Assembly: GCA_037440525.1 (NCBI GenBank)
Contig: JBBITW010000069.1
Location: forward strand, 1-17,189
From: JBBITW01 sp037440525
GTDB lineage: Bacteria; Desulfobacterota; BSN033; UBA1163
Reading direction: 5' to 3'
DNA length: 17,189 bases
In this document: one piece after another, positions 1 to 7,763 of the stretch
How positions within the stretch are numbered: the first letter of the stretch is position 1
Layout: every line of letters begins with the position of its first letter
The notes under the pieces: generated by a model
Seen by the model: the letters and a program-made list of their open reading frames with translations, nothing else
Told to the model about the DNA's origin: nothing
The model's database searches: none
Program-made: the position numbers and the translations under genes

Positions 1-418
1 CAACCATAGTTGCTCCATATCTCCTCTCAGATCTATCAATTACCTCTGAGAGAATCCGAGTGGTTCGGGCTGTTGGAAGGTGTGTCATTTTCTCTCCTGC
101 AAGAACGAGCACATTATTCATATGGCCTGAAGCTACAGCATAAAAGGCTGTCTCAAATGCACCTGCCCCTGTGGAAGATGCGGTTTCCACACGGGTAGAA
201 GGAATCCCTGTAAGCCCGACAGAATCTGTCAGGAGGGTTGCAAAATTAGAGTCTCCAACAAACTCTTCAGCATTCATAATCCCGATATATATTCCATCCA
301 CTTTTTCCAGTTGAGCATCCTTTAAAGCCAGAAGTGTAGCCTCAGCCATCATCTTTTCAAGAGACTCTTTTGATCTACCGAATTTTGTAATTCCAACCCC
401 AGATATATAGACTTCCAT
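1..418 (-). CDS. Thiolase-fold acyltransferase, 5' part only (runs off the window)
   Basis: Reading leftwards from ATG at 416-418, 139 codons are open to the window edge. The protein begins MEVYISGVGITKFGR, and carries VETASSTGAGAF near residues 77-88 and VLVLAGEKM further on. This is the N-terminal half of the SCP2/archaeal-type thiolase family (acetyl-CoA acetyltransferase-like), which condenses or cleaves acyl-CoA thioesters in the cytoplasm. A GGAG ribosome site lies about 8 nt before the ATG, so this start is good. Oddity: the family's nucleophilic Cys normally sits in E-x-A-C-A-S-G; here the aligned residue is Ser81. The enzyme may therefore not be a normal thiolase, or it may act as a non-catalytic partner. 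The C-terminal half, with the other catalytic His and Cys, is outside the window. It is divergent from the next gene across a 282-bp spacer. Confidence 0.85.
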   Translation of the reverse strand, partial: MEVYISGVGITKFGRSKESLEKMMAEATLLALKDAQLEKVDGIYIGIMNAEEFVGDSNFATLLTDSVGLTGIPSTRVETASSTGAGAFETAFYAVASGHMNNVLVLAGEKMTHLPTARTTRILSEVIDRSERRYGATMV

Positions 419-613
419 TCTGTTTCTCCGATAATTAAAAAAGGATATTCGATGATAACGCTTTGATTAATTTATATTAAAATAAAAATTTACAATTTAA
501 CAGATGGGTTTTGATTAAATTTCCACAAAGAGGAGATTATTAGTAATTTATAAAACAGAGCTAAAATGTAATTATTTGAAATTATTTGGATTTTATTTGT
601 GAAAAAATTCATT

Positions 614-641
614 TTGACCTTCCAAAAAAAGGTTTTATATT
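614..641 (+). promoter_or_regulatory. Putative sigma70-type promoter of the HEXXH gene
   Basis: TTGACC at 614-619 and TATATT at 636-641 are separated by 16 bp. This would start a transcript near 648, about 50 nt before the ATG at 701. The surroundings (421-700) are very AT-rich, so chance matches are possible. Confidence 0.45.
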
Positions 642-700
642 TATTTAAATTCAGAGATGGATTTTTAAATATCTTTGGTTGATTTTGGGAGTATAAGTTT

Positions 701-1696
701 ATGGATGAGATCAGTTATCAAAAATTATTAACAACTCGAATTTGCGATTTAGACCTCGATATAAATCAAAGCATGTCTCATATTTTTAAGAGAATAAAGG
801 GAGAGTTGAAGCAACATAGAATACTCTTATGGCCTGATTTCTATTTCGGGAATGAGTGGGGATGCACAAATAAGCGGATTTCAGTGAGCATCCCATTCTA
901 TTTAGCTACCCCGGAATTGCGAGAGCTTGAAGGAGATGTCCCGACGGATGAAGAGATTATTAAAATTCTTCGCCACGAGATAGGCCACGCAATAAACTAT
1001 GCTTATAAGCTCTGGAAGAAGAAGGATTGGAAGGAGATATTTGGTGATTTTAATAAGAAGTATCGGGATGGTTATCTCTACAGGGTTAATCCCTGGTCAA
1101 AGAGTTATGTGCGCCACCTTCACTACCTGGGAGACCCTCACTATGCCCAGAAACATCCGGATGAGGATTGGGCTGAAACCTTTGCCATCTGGCTTGATCC
1201 AAGGTCGTACTGGAGATATAAGTACAGAAACTGGCCTAATGCACTGAAGAAATTGTTATATGTAGAGAATTTATTGAACGAAATCGCAGGGAAGGAGCCA
1301 TTAATTGTTAAAAGAAGAAGGGAATTGGAATATAAGATGATTGAGGAGACAGTTTCAGAGTGGTGGGGATTGGATGGTGAGATTCTGGACCAGGAACTTC
1401 AGGAATATATTAAGGATATGAACGAACTTTTTATCAAACCCAAAAATTTCCGACAAAAACTCTTACCTTCGTGGAAGCTGATTAGAAAGTATGCAAGGTC
1501 CCTCTCAGAGCAGGTAAGCCTTTGGATTTCAGGATCGAACAAAAATTCCATAAGAAGGATCCTCCGCAGATGGGAGGCCATCTGCAGAAGCGAATCCCTG
1601 GGATACCTTTTAGAAGAGGAGGAGAAGAAACTGATTGAATTAACAACTCTTCTAACCTATCATATTGTTGTTGGAGTTCACCGCCTCCGCAATTAG
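701..1696 (+). CDS. HEXXH zinc metallopeptidase-like protein
   Basis: A 331-residue protein with no signal peptide or membrane segment, so probably cytoplasmic. The clear motif is HEIGH at residues 92-96, the zinc-binding and catalytic motif of gluzincin-type metallopeptidases. About 60 residues later HPDEDWAETFAIW (152-164) offers Glu159 as a third zinc ligand. The HEXXH...EDWAE layout resembles the 'putative zinc-binding metallopeptidase' type of family, but I cannot name the family from sequence alone. The rest is Trp/Tyr/Arg-rich and highly charged, with a long helical C-terminal half of unknown role. A GGGAG site lies about 10 nt before the ATG. Its stop codon overlaps the stop of the opposite LOG gene by 4 bp. 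The substrate is unknown. Confidence 0.8.
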   Translation: MDEISYQKLLTTRICDLDLDINQSMSHIFKRIKGELKQHRILLWPDFYFGNEWGCTNKRISVSIPFYLATPELRELEGDVPTDEEIIKILRHEIGHAINYAYKLWKKKDWKEIFGDFNKKYRDGYLYRVNPWSKSYVRHLHYLGDPHYAQKHPDEDWAETFAIWLDPRSYWRYKYRNWPNALKKLLYVENLLNEIAGKEPLIVKRRRELEYKMIEETVSEWWGLDGEILDQELQEYIKDMNELFIKPKNFRQKLLPSWKLIRKYARSLSEQVSLWISGSNKNSIRRILRRWEAICRSESLGYLLEEEEKKLIELTTLLTYHIVVGVHRLRN

Positions 1697-2346
1697 AGGA
1701 TGACTGTCTTTTTTATAGCCCTGATGATTTCTAAGGGATCATCGATCAACTGGAGTATCTCCAGATCTTGGGGAGAAATCCTTTTCTCTTTCAATACTAC
1801 ATCTCTCATCCAATCAAGGAGACCTTTCCAGTAGTTCGATCCAACCAGGATTACTGGGAATGGCTTTATTTTGTTGGTCTGAATAAGTGTAACAGACTCA
1901 AAAAGTTCATCCATAGTTCCAAAACCCCCAGGGAAAATGATATAGGCAACAGCATATTTGACAAACATAACCTTCCTCACAAAAAAGTACCGAAACCTTA
2001 AGGTGACATTGGCATATGGATTGGGTTTCTGTTCAAGAGGGAGTTCAATGTTTAGGCCTATCGATTTCCCTCCCACAGATGAAGCACCTTTATTTGCAGC
2101 CTCCATCACACCTGGTCCACCACCTGTCATGACGGCAAAACCATTCTCCGCTAAAAGCCTTCCAATCTGTTCTGCTTTGATATAGACTTCTTCATCAGGT
2201 TGGGCACGGGTGGAGCCAAAAATGGTCACGGCAGGATGGTATCTTGAGAGGGTGTCAAATCCTTCGACAAATTCTGCCATAATATGAAACATCCTCCATG
2301 ATTCCTGTAAACCTATTCTTTCAACGAGATACTGTCTTTCTGTCAT
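1693..2346 (-). CDS. LOG family protein (TIGR00730-type nucleotide phosphoribohydrolase)
   Basis: A 217-residue LOG-type protein (Rossmann-like lysine-decarboxylase-like fold). The signature motifs are intact: GGGPGVMEAANKGA at about residues 75-88 and PGGFGTMDE at 139-147, with Glu147 and the Arg of FFVRK (124) as expected active-site residues. Characterised LOGs remove ribose 5'-phosphate from nucleoside monophosphates such as AMP or cytokinin ribotides, releasing the free base. Which nucleotide is used here cannot be told. It is cytoplasmic and of usual length, with about 40 extra N-terminal residues before the core (TIFGSTR). AAAGGAGAA lies just before the ATG at 2344-2346. It ends tail-to-tail with the metallopeptidase gene, their TAA and TAG overlapping. 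Confidence 0.92.
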   Translation of the reverse strand: MTERQYLVERIGLQESWRMFHIMAEFVEGFDTLSRYHPAVTIFGSTRAQPDEEVYIKAEQIGRLLAENGFAVMTGGGPGVMEAANKGASSVGGKSIGLNIELPLEQKPNPYANVTLRFRYFFVRKVMFVKYAVAYIIFPGGFGTMDELFESVTLIQTNKIKPFPVILVGSNYWKGLLDWMRDVVLKEKRISPQDLEILQLIDDPLEIIRAIKKTVIL

Positions 2347-2384
2347 AGGTAATTCTCCTTTTTTATTGAAAGTTCAGAGATTTT

Positions 2385-2413
2385 ATATTAGAAAAAAGAG
2401 AGTTTAATGTCAA
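2385..2413 (-). promoter_or_regulatory. Promoter of the LOG gene
   Basis: On the minus strand, TTGACA (2408-2413) and TAATAT (2385-2390) are separated by exactly 17 bp. The -35 is perfect and the -10 is close to consensus. Transcription would begin near 2378, about 30 nt before the LOG start codon. Confidence 0.65.
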
Positions 2414-2464
2414 TCATATAACCCTCCATACATTCCCTTAAAATAAGAGGAGGCAAGGTAGGGT

Positions 2465-2473
2465 TGTTATAAT
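2465..2473 (+). promoter_or_regulatory. Putative extended -10 promoter of the beta-CASP gene
   Basis: TGT followed by TATAAT (2468-2473) matches the extended -10 pattern; no good -35 is seen at 17 bp. It implies a leader of about 95 nt before the GTG at 2574. That leader contains a GC-rich stretch (2518-2560) with the short hairpin GCCTGAGGC. Confidence 0.4.
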
Positions 2474-2573
2474 AGCATATTATTTTATAAAATCTAAATT
2501 GAGCAATTTTAAACTGTCATTCCGAGGAGAAGCCCCCGCCTGAGGCAGACTTTTGGGAAAGTGAGAGATTAAA

Positions 2574-4184
2574 GTGAGAGTAAAATTTTTAGGAGGTGTT
2601 CGAACAGTTACAGGTTCGGCAACACTTTTAGAGAGAGGTTCATTGAAGTTGCTTATAGATTGTGGAATGTTTCAAGGAGGCAGGGCACTTGAGGAGAGGA
2701 ACTGGTCAGTTGAGGAGTATCATCCGAGGAAACTCTCTTTTATCATCCTTACCCATGCCCATATCGATCACAGCGGTCTTATTCCAAAATTGGTAAAAGA
2801 GGGATTTCGGGGGAAGGTCTTCTGCACAAAGGCAACTTTGGATCTCTGTGACATAATGTTGAGAGATAGTGCTCATATCCAGGAGATGGAGGCAGAATGG
2901 GAAAGCAGGAAGAAAAAAAGGTCAGGAGGAGATGAGAGCTCACCTTTATACACATTAAAGGACGCGGAAGAGAGCCTTTCATACTTTCAGCCTTTAAACT
3001 ATGATGAAATTTTAACTATTGATGAAGGTATAAAGTTCAGGTTTCAAGATGCAGGTCACATCCTTGGGTCAGCAATCATTGAACTCTGGGTGAAGGAAGG
3101 CGATCAAGAGAGAAAACTTGTCTTTTCGGGAGATTTGGGAGGAAAGGGACAGCCCATCATCAGGGATCCCGCTCAAGTGAATGAAGGAGATTTCCTATGG
3201 CTTGAGTCAACTTACGGCAATAGGCTTCATAAATCGAGAGAGGAGACGGTTGAGGAATTATTGAATATTCTGAGGGATGCATTTGCAAATCGGGCAAAAG
3301 TAATCATCCCAGCATTCGCCATCGAAAGGACACAGGATATAATCTATACGCTTGGAGAGCTTATTCGAAAAGGTTTAATCCCAATTGTACCTATATATAT
3401 CGATAGTCCATTGGCAATCTCTGCAACTGAAATCTTTAGAAATAATTCTAACTATTTTGATAATGAGGCAAAAGAAATCTTTTCTCAAGGGGAAGATCCA
3501 CTGGAAATTCCAGGTATTATCTACACAAAGACAAAAGAGGCCTCACAGGCTATTAATGAAGATCAGGGGCCAGGGATAATAATCTCTGCAAGCGGGATGT
3601 GTGAAGCTGGAAGGATTAAGCATCACCTTAAACATCATCTCTGGAGGGAAGAATCCCATATAGTATTTATTGGTTATCAAGCAGAAGGGACAGTTGGAAG
3701 AAGGATAGTGGATGGGGCGAAGAAGGTGAGGCTTTTTGGAGAAGATATAGCCGTAAGGGCAAATGTGCATACCCTGGGTGGATTTTCTGCCCATGCTGAC
3801 CAGAAGGGGCTTCTCGAATGGCTATCCAATTTTGAAAATCCATCACTCGAGGTTTTTATTAACCATGGAGAAGAGAATATCTCAGAAGAGTTTTCTAAGA
3901 TAATACGTGAGAGATTCAATTTTAAGACAACTATCCCAAAGTGGAAAGAGCAGAGGACACTTTTCGGTCCTGAAGAGGGGATGGTATCAGAGGAGGTGGA
4001 AGAGGTATTTCCGCGAGAGGAGACCTTTCGTTATTTATCTAAAAAATTGGACAGAAATTATAAGAGACTTCGAAGAAAATTGAGAAGTATAAGGATGAAG
4101 GGGGAGGGTATTTACGATCAAGGATTTTTAAGGCGATTAGAAGAGATAAATGGTAAAATAGAGGAGCTCGAAGATGAGCTATGA
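2574..4184 (+). CDS. Beta-CASP metallo-beta-lactamase-fold RNase (CPSF73/Ysh1-like)
   Basis: A 536-residue cytoplasmic nuclease of the MBL-fold RNA-processing family (COG1236 type). It shows the complete metal centre: HAHIDH at 61-66, His162 in DAGHILGSA, Asp187 in FSGDLG, His407 in SAHADQ and His431 in INHGEE. ESTYG (211-215) and the SASGMCEAGR block (338-347) belong to the beta-CASP cap. Relatives are zinc-dependent endo/5'-exoribonucleases. The start is GTG at 2574, because MRVKFLGGVRTVTGSA is the usual beginning of the family; the ribosome site is weak (GGGAAAGTGAGAG region). Unusually, about 55 residues rich in Lys/Arg/Glu follow the core (482-536) and look like a coiled-coil or RNA-contact tail, making it longer than the compact ~430-residue bacterial forms. 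A secreted-protein gene follows after 47 bp. Confidence 0.92.
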   Translation: MRVKFLGGVRTVTGSATLLERGSLKLLIDCGMFQGGRALEERNWSVEEYHPRKLSFIILTHAHIDHSGLIPKLVKEGFRGKVFCTKATLDLCDIMLRDSAHIQEMEAEWESRKKKRSGGDESSPLYTLKDAEESLSYFQPLNYDEILTIDEGIKFRFQDAGHILGSAIIELWVKEGDQERKLVFSGDLGGKGQPIIRDPAQVNEGDFLWLESTYGNRLHKSREETVEELLNILRDAFANRAKVIIPAFAIERTQDIIYTLGELIRKGLIPIVPIYIDSPLAISATEIFRNNSNYFDNEAKEIFSQGEDPLEIPGIIYTKTKEASQAINEDQGPGIIISASGMCEAGRIKHHLKHHLWREESHIVFIGYQAEGTVGRRIVDGAKKVRLFGEDIAVRANVHTLGGFSAHADQKGLLEWLSNFENPSLEVFINHGEENISEEFSKIIRERFNFKTTIPKWKEQRTLFGPEEGMVSEEVEEVFPREETFRYLSKKLDRNYKRLRRKLRSIRMKGEGIYDQGFLRRLEEINGKIEELEDEL

Positions 4185-4231
4185 TTGAGGCAGAGGTATA
4201 TCCATTTTAGAAAAATATATAGGAGGGGAGA

Positions 4232-4951
4232 ATGAAAAGAAATAATCATTTTATTAGAATTCTTTTTATAATATTTCTGACGTTCTTAATTTCCGAGCAT
4301 TGCATGGCAGGTGCAGTAATTGAACAGGTGAGGAGGGATATCGATGGAAGGGCATCAAAGATTATCCTCTACTTTGCAGGGTATAAGTACAGAACAGACC
4401 ATCCGGAGGAGAGATCCTCCGTCATAATAGATTTCAAGGGTGATAGGATGGTGATGCTCGATCATCGCTCCAAGAATTATATAGAGATAAAATTTTCACA
4501 GTGGGAGAAGGAGGTTGCAGAGAACCTGAAAAGGTCAATTCCAAAAATTAAACCAAAGGAACGGAAGATTAATATAATAAGCACTGGGGAGAAGGCTTTA
4601 ATTAATGGTTTTAAAACAGAGAGGATAGAGATTCGTGCAGATGGAGAGTTGATTGAAGAGAACTGGGTTACAAAGGATGTAGATCTGGAGGAGGTTGAAG
4701 AGGTGATGGAAAAGGTCGCAAAGAGTTTTTCAAAATATTTTAATCTCGAGATGAAAGAAGGCCGTGAGATCTATGAGAAATTGAAACCCTATGGGATTCC
4801 TATTCTGATTAAAGACCATTCCATGACATATGGTTTGGGTGGTATCAATGTCCTTGAGGTAATAAAATTAGAAAAGAAGGTTTTGGAGGACGATGTTTTT
4901 ATGCCCCCTGGGGATTATAAGAAGGTAGTTTTAGAGACCCCTAAAAGATAA
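4232..4951 (+). CDS. Secreted DUF4412-like protein
   Basis: A 239-residue protein with an N-terminal signal peptide: a basic start (MKRNN), a hydrophobic stretch at about residues 8-21, and a likely signal peptidase I site around Cys-Met-Ala at 24-26. The Cys at 24 is not in a lipobox. The mature part has IIDFKGDRMVMLDHRSKNYIEI (65-86; described here by position and ends) and ends with VFMPPGDYKKV (222-232). This layout resembles the DUF4412 family of periplasmic proteins of unknown function. AGGAGGGGAG lies directly before the ATG, a strong ribosome site. The 47-bp gap to the beta-CASP gene suggests cotranscription, but a functional link is not obvious. The family assignment is from memory of the pattern; function unknown. 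Confidence 0.75.
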   Translation: MKRNNHFIRILFIIFLTFLISEHCMAGAVIEQVRRDIDGRASKIILYFAGYKYRTDHPEERSSVIIDFKGDRMVMLDHRSKNYIEIKFSQWEKEVAENLKRSIPKIKPKERKINIISTGEKALINGFKTERIEIRADGELIEENWVTKDVDLEEVEEVMEKVAKSFSKYFNLEMKEGREIYEKLKPYGIPILIKDHSMTYGLGGINVLEVIKLEKKVLEDDVFMPPGDYKKVVLETPKR

Positions 4952-4976
4952 GTGGTTTTTAAAGACTAAATCACTT
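4950..4976. terminator. Convergent hairpin covering both stop codons
   Basis: AAGTGGTTT (4950-4958) pairs along its whole length, with one G-U, to AAATCACTT (4968-4976) around a 9-nt loop. It spans the TAA of the DUF4412-like gene and the TGA of the acyl-CoA synthetase gene. There is no clean U-run, so terminator activity is a guess. Confidence 0.4.
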
Positions 4977-7043
4977 AGAGATTAAAATACGTGCATCCAC
5001 TGCCCAGACACCTCTTTCAAGGACTATCATAGGGTTTATATCTACTCCTTCAATCTCAGGGAAATCCATTATAAGTTGAGATAGCCTGAGAAGAGATTGA
5101 ACTATTGCTTCTCTATCAGAGGGCCTTTCTCCACGGATGCCTTTAAGGATATCTGAATATCTCAATTCAGAGATCATCTCCTCTGCCTCGATTCTATTGA
5201 TAGGGGCAACCCGAAGGGATGTCTCCTTGAGAACCTCCACATAGATGCCTCCGAGGCCAAAGAGAACCACAGAACCGAAAGAAGGGTCTTGCTTTCCACC
5301 TAAGATTATCTCCTTTCCACCTTCTATCATTTTTTGGACAAGAACCCCCTCTGAGAAATTACCTCTAAAGAGATTCCTAATTTTTCCATAAGCCTCCTCT
5401 GCCTCCGATATATGTTTAATATTAAGAAATACACCCCCAACATCGGATTTGTGAGATATTCTGGGAGATATGACTTTTAATGCCACAGAATTTTTTATCC
5501 TTTCCATAGCTTTTGTGAGCTCATATCTATTATGAATTACCTTATATTCAGCCACAGGTATCCCATAGGCCAAAAGGACTTCAAAGCATTCTGAGATGAG
5601 AGGGTCCCTTTTCTCGTCTTTTGCCTTTTTAAGGATTTCTTTTACACGATTCTTATTAACTAAATATGTGGGTGGCTTCTCTTTTAAGATTGTCTGTTTT
5701 CGGTAATAATTCCTTGAGACGGCAAGTGCACGCAGTGCATCGTCAGGTTCTGTAAAGAGGGGATAACCGAGTGTTCTTTTGATGATGGCCAGTTCTTCCT
5801 CCTCTGTAAAATAGCAGACTGATACAGGCTTTTTATATCTAAAGGATAATTCCTTTACTGATTGAATAAGTTCTCTTGATGACTCCATTTCGGCCCCTGT
5901 TGCAACATGGCTGAAAAGTATTCCATTTACTTCCTTAATCTTAAGTGCCTGATCGAGGATCTTTATATAAAGATTGAAATCGAAAAGATCGCCGAGATCA
6001 AGGGGATTTGTCGGCTGTATCACCTTTGCTCGAAATAGGCTGTGGATTTTTTTCTGGAAGGCTTTACTCAAAGGCAGGAGTTTAAACCCATATCTTTCTG
6101 CAGAATCTGCCGCAATCACTGCAATACCTCCGGATCGGGAGAGGATGACGAGATTATCACCCTTCATAGGAGGTAAAGAGAGGATCTTTACCACATTTAT
6201 AAAAGACCTGAAATCCTTTACCCTTATAATATCAGCCTGCTTCAAGGCCGCATCCACTATACGATCATCGCTTGCAAGGGCCGCTGTATGAAGTCTCGCT
6301 ATATCTTTCCCACCTTCACCTGTATTGGCTTTATGAAGGATGATGGGTTTGTGGGTTGTTCTTGCAATCTCCATCAGCTCCCTTCCTTTTTCGAGACTCT
6401 CTAAGTAGATTCCAATGATCTCTGTTTGAGGATCGTTTATCAGGTATTTAAGATAATCAATCTCATCGAGATCGAGTTTATTCCCCATGCTCACAATTTT
6501 GGATATCCCAACATTGGCGCTTGCAAGCAGGTTGAAATATGTCCCTGATACCCCCCCACTCTGGGCGAGCACAGAGACCTTTCCGTGAATAACATGCCCG
6601 CGTTTCATATTTCCAAATGGAGTTACAAAACCATTTTCTATATTAATAATTCCTATACAGTTTGGTCCGACAATACGAATTCCCCATTTCCTTGCAATTC
6701 GAATTATCTCCTTTTCTAATCTTTCACCTTCAGAGGAATATTCTCGGAACCCCGCTGTTTCTATGATAGCCCAATGAATCTTCTTTCGCCCACAGGATTC
6801 CAATATGGATGGCACGGTCGAAGCAGGGGTAATAATAACAGCTACATCAACCCCTTCTTTTACGTCCTCCAGCGATGTGAGGATCTTTCTTCCATATAGT
6901 ATCCCGCCTCTTCTTCCAACAGGGATTATCTCCCCATTAAATTGGAATTCAAAGAGGTTCTCAACGATATTCCTTCCCAGATTATCAGGGTTTTCTGAAA
7001 CCCCAACGACAACAACCGATTTTGGATAGAAAAGTCGTTCCAT
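4971..7043 (-). CDS. Acyl-CoA synthetase (ADP-forming), fused alpha-beta chain
   Basis: A 690-residue single-chain NDP-forming acetate/acyl-CoA ligase. These cytoplasmic enzymes interconvert acyl-CoA, ADP and phosphate with free acid, CoA and ATP, conserving energy as ATP in fermenters and syntrophs. Domain order: CoA-binding Rossmann domain (about 1-130, starting MERLFYPKSVVVVGVSENP), two succinyl-CoA-ligase-like domains (about 145-450, including QSGGVSG at 151), then a C-terminal ATP-grasp domain (about 480-690). Both phosphorylatable histidines of the family are present: His252 in LHTAALA (alpha) and His531 in SHKSDVGGV (beta). It therefore looks active; the substrate acid is unknown. GGGGGAG lies immediately upstream of the ATG at 7041-7043. 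It is transcribed away from the 720-bp gap and convergently with the DUF4412-like gene. Confidence 0.93.
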   Translation of the reverse strand: MERLFYPKSVVVVGVSENPDNLGRNIVENLFEFQFNGEIIPVGRRGGILYGRKILTSLEDVKEGVDVAVIITPASTVPSILESCGRKKIHWAIIETAGFREYSSEGERLEKEIIRIARKWGIRIVGPNCIGIINIENGFVTPFGNMKRGHVIHGKVSVLAQSGGVSGTYFNLLASANVGISKIVSMGNKLDLDEIDYLKYLINDPQTEIIGIYLESLEKGRELMEIARTTHKPIILHKANTGEGGKDIARLHTAALASDDRIVDAALKQADIIRVKDFRSFINVVKILSLPPMKGDNLVILSRSGGIAVIAADSAERYGFKLLPLSKAFQKKIHSLFRAKVIQPTNPLDLGDLFDFNLYIKILDQALKIKEVNGILFSHVATGAEMESSRELIQSVKELSFRYKKPVSVCYFTEEEELAIIKRTLGYPLFTEPDDALRALAVSRNYYRKQTILKEKPPTYLVNKNRVKEILKKAKDEKRDPLISECFEVLLAYGIPVAEYKVIHNRYELTKAMERIKNSVALKVISPRISHKSDVGGVFLNIKHISEAEEAYGKIRNLFRGNFSEGVLVQKMIEGGKEIILGGKQDPSFGSVVLFGLGGIYVEVLKETSLRVAPINRIEAEEMISELRYSDILKGIRGERPSDREAIVQSLLRLSQLIMDFPEIEGVDINPMIVLERGVWAVDARILISK

Positions 7044-7182
7044 CTCTCCCCCTTATTTTATTATTAATCGGAGCAATTAAATATTTACAGTTATCATCCT
7101 TACATTCATCCATGGTCTTGTCTGGTTGACTTCCCACAACGAGACTGTGTCGTAATTCTACATAAGAAATGAAACCAAATAC

Positions 7183-7207
7183 GGCAAGGGACAAGCCCTT
7201 GCCCTAC
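7183..7207 (-). repeat. REP-like GTAG hairpin, copy A
   Basis: Read on the minus strand: GTAG (7207-7204) followed by an 8-bp perfect stem, GGCAAGGG / CCCTTGCC, around CTTGT. A GTAG tetranucleotide at the foot of a hairpin is the hallmark of REP elements mobilised by RAYT (REP-associated tyrosine) transposases. Confidence 0.75.
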
Positions 7208-7230
7208 GCTTGTGATTAATTTAATTTCTC

Positions 7231-7255
7231 GTAGGGCAAGCCTTTGTGGCTTGCC
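7231..7255 (+). repeat. REP-like GTAG hairpin, copy B
   Basis: GTAG (7231-7234) is followed by GGCAAGCC / GGCTTGCC, an 8-bp perfect stem around TTTGT. It is the inverted partner of the copy at 7183-7207. The two stems differ at two positions per arm, and both changes are compensated so pairing is kept. Confidence 0.75.
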
Positions 7256-7763
7256 GAACCCTTATCAAGGTGTCATTTATTTTATGCTCCCATTATTAAC
7301 ATCCCGGGCTTACTCATCTCTGTTCTTAAATCACAGATTGAACCATAAGCTACATATAGCTCTTCAATCACCCAATATATCTCTAACACAACTTGTAAGA
7401 TTTCTGCCAGACTTTTCAATCTCTGGCCATAAATAAAAGCTTAGAGAGTTTAATAGAAAAGGTTATTTTTGGAAAGGGAATTTGGGATTTTGTTTTTACT
7501 CTTTGAGCACATATAAAGCTTCAGGAGAGGATTGAAGTCCCTGAGAAGTTAGGTTATCCTATTTATGATTAATATCCTACTTCGTGTTAGATAATTTAGC
7601 TCACCATTTCCATCAGAACCCAATAATGATAAGATGGTAAATAATTCGGTTTGAGGATTCACTTCACAAAGAACACCATCTCAGTGATTGGTTTAGAATC
7701 TAAGCAAAAATTTTATTAATAAAAATATTTATTAAGATTGACTGAGACCTTATTGGGGATGAG

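Larger units (their letters stand above)
7044..7763. other. 720-bp gene-free stretch between divergent genes
   Basis: No convincing gene was found on either strand. Open frames are short, lack ribosome sites and are interrupted by stops. Apart from the REP pair at 7183-7255, I see only AT-rich sequence. The stretch must hold the promoters of both flanking genes, but no clear -35/-10 pair was identified. Confidence 0.6.

Noticed and set aside
2518..2560. GC-rich stretch before the beta-CASP gene resembling dispersed 'GTCATTCCGAG' type repeats
   Set aside because: Only one copy in the window and only a 4-bp hairpin, too little to call a repeat.
6985..7194. Minus-strand open frame with a Cys-rich middle (MDECKDDNC) upstream of the acyl-CoA synthetase gene
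   Set aside because: It overlaps the real gene's start in another frame, has no ribosome site and would read through the acyl-CoA synthetase N-terminus.
7499..7569. Short peptide-like stretch around 7520-7566 in the large gap
   Set aside because: Preceded by an in-frame stop, without a start codon or ribosome site; no family recognised.
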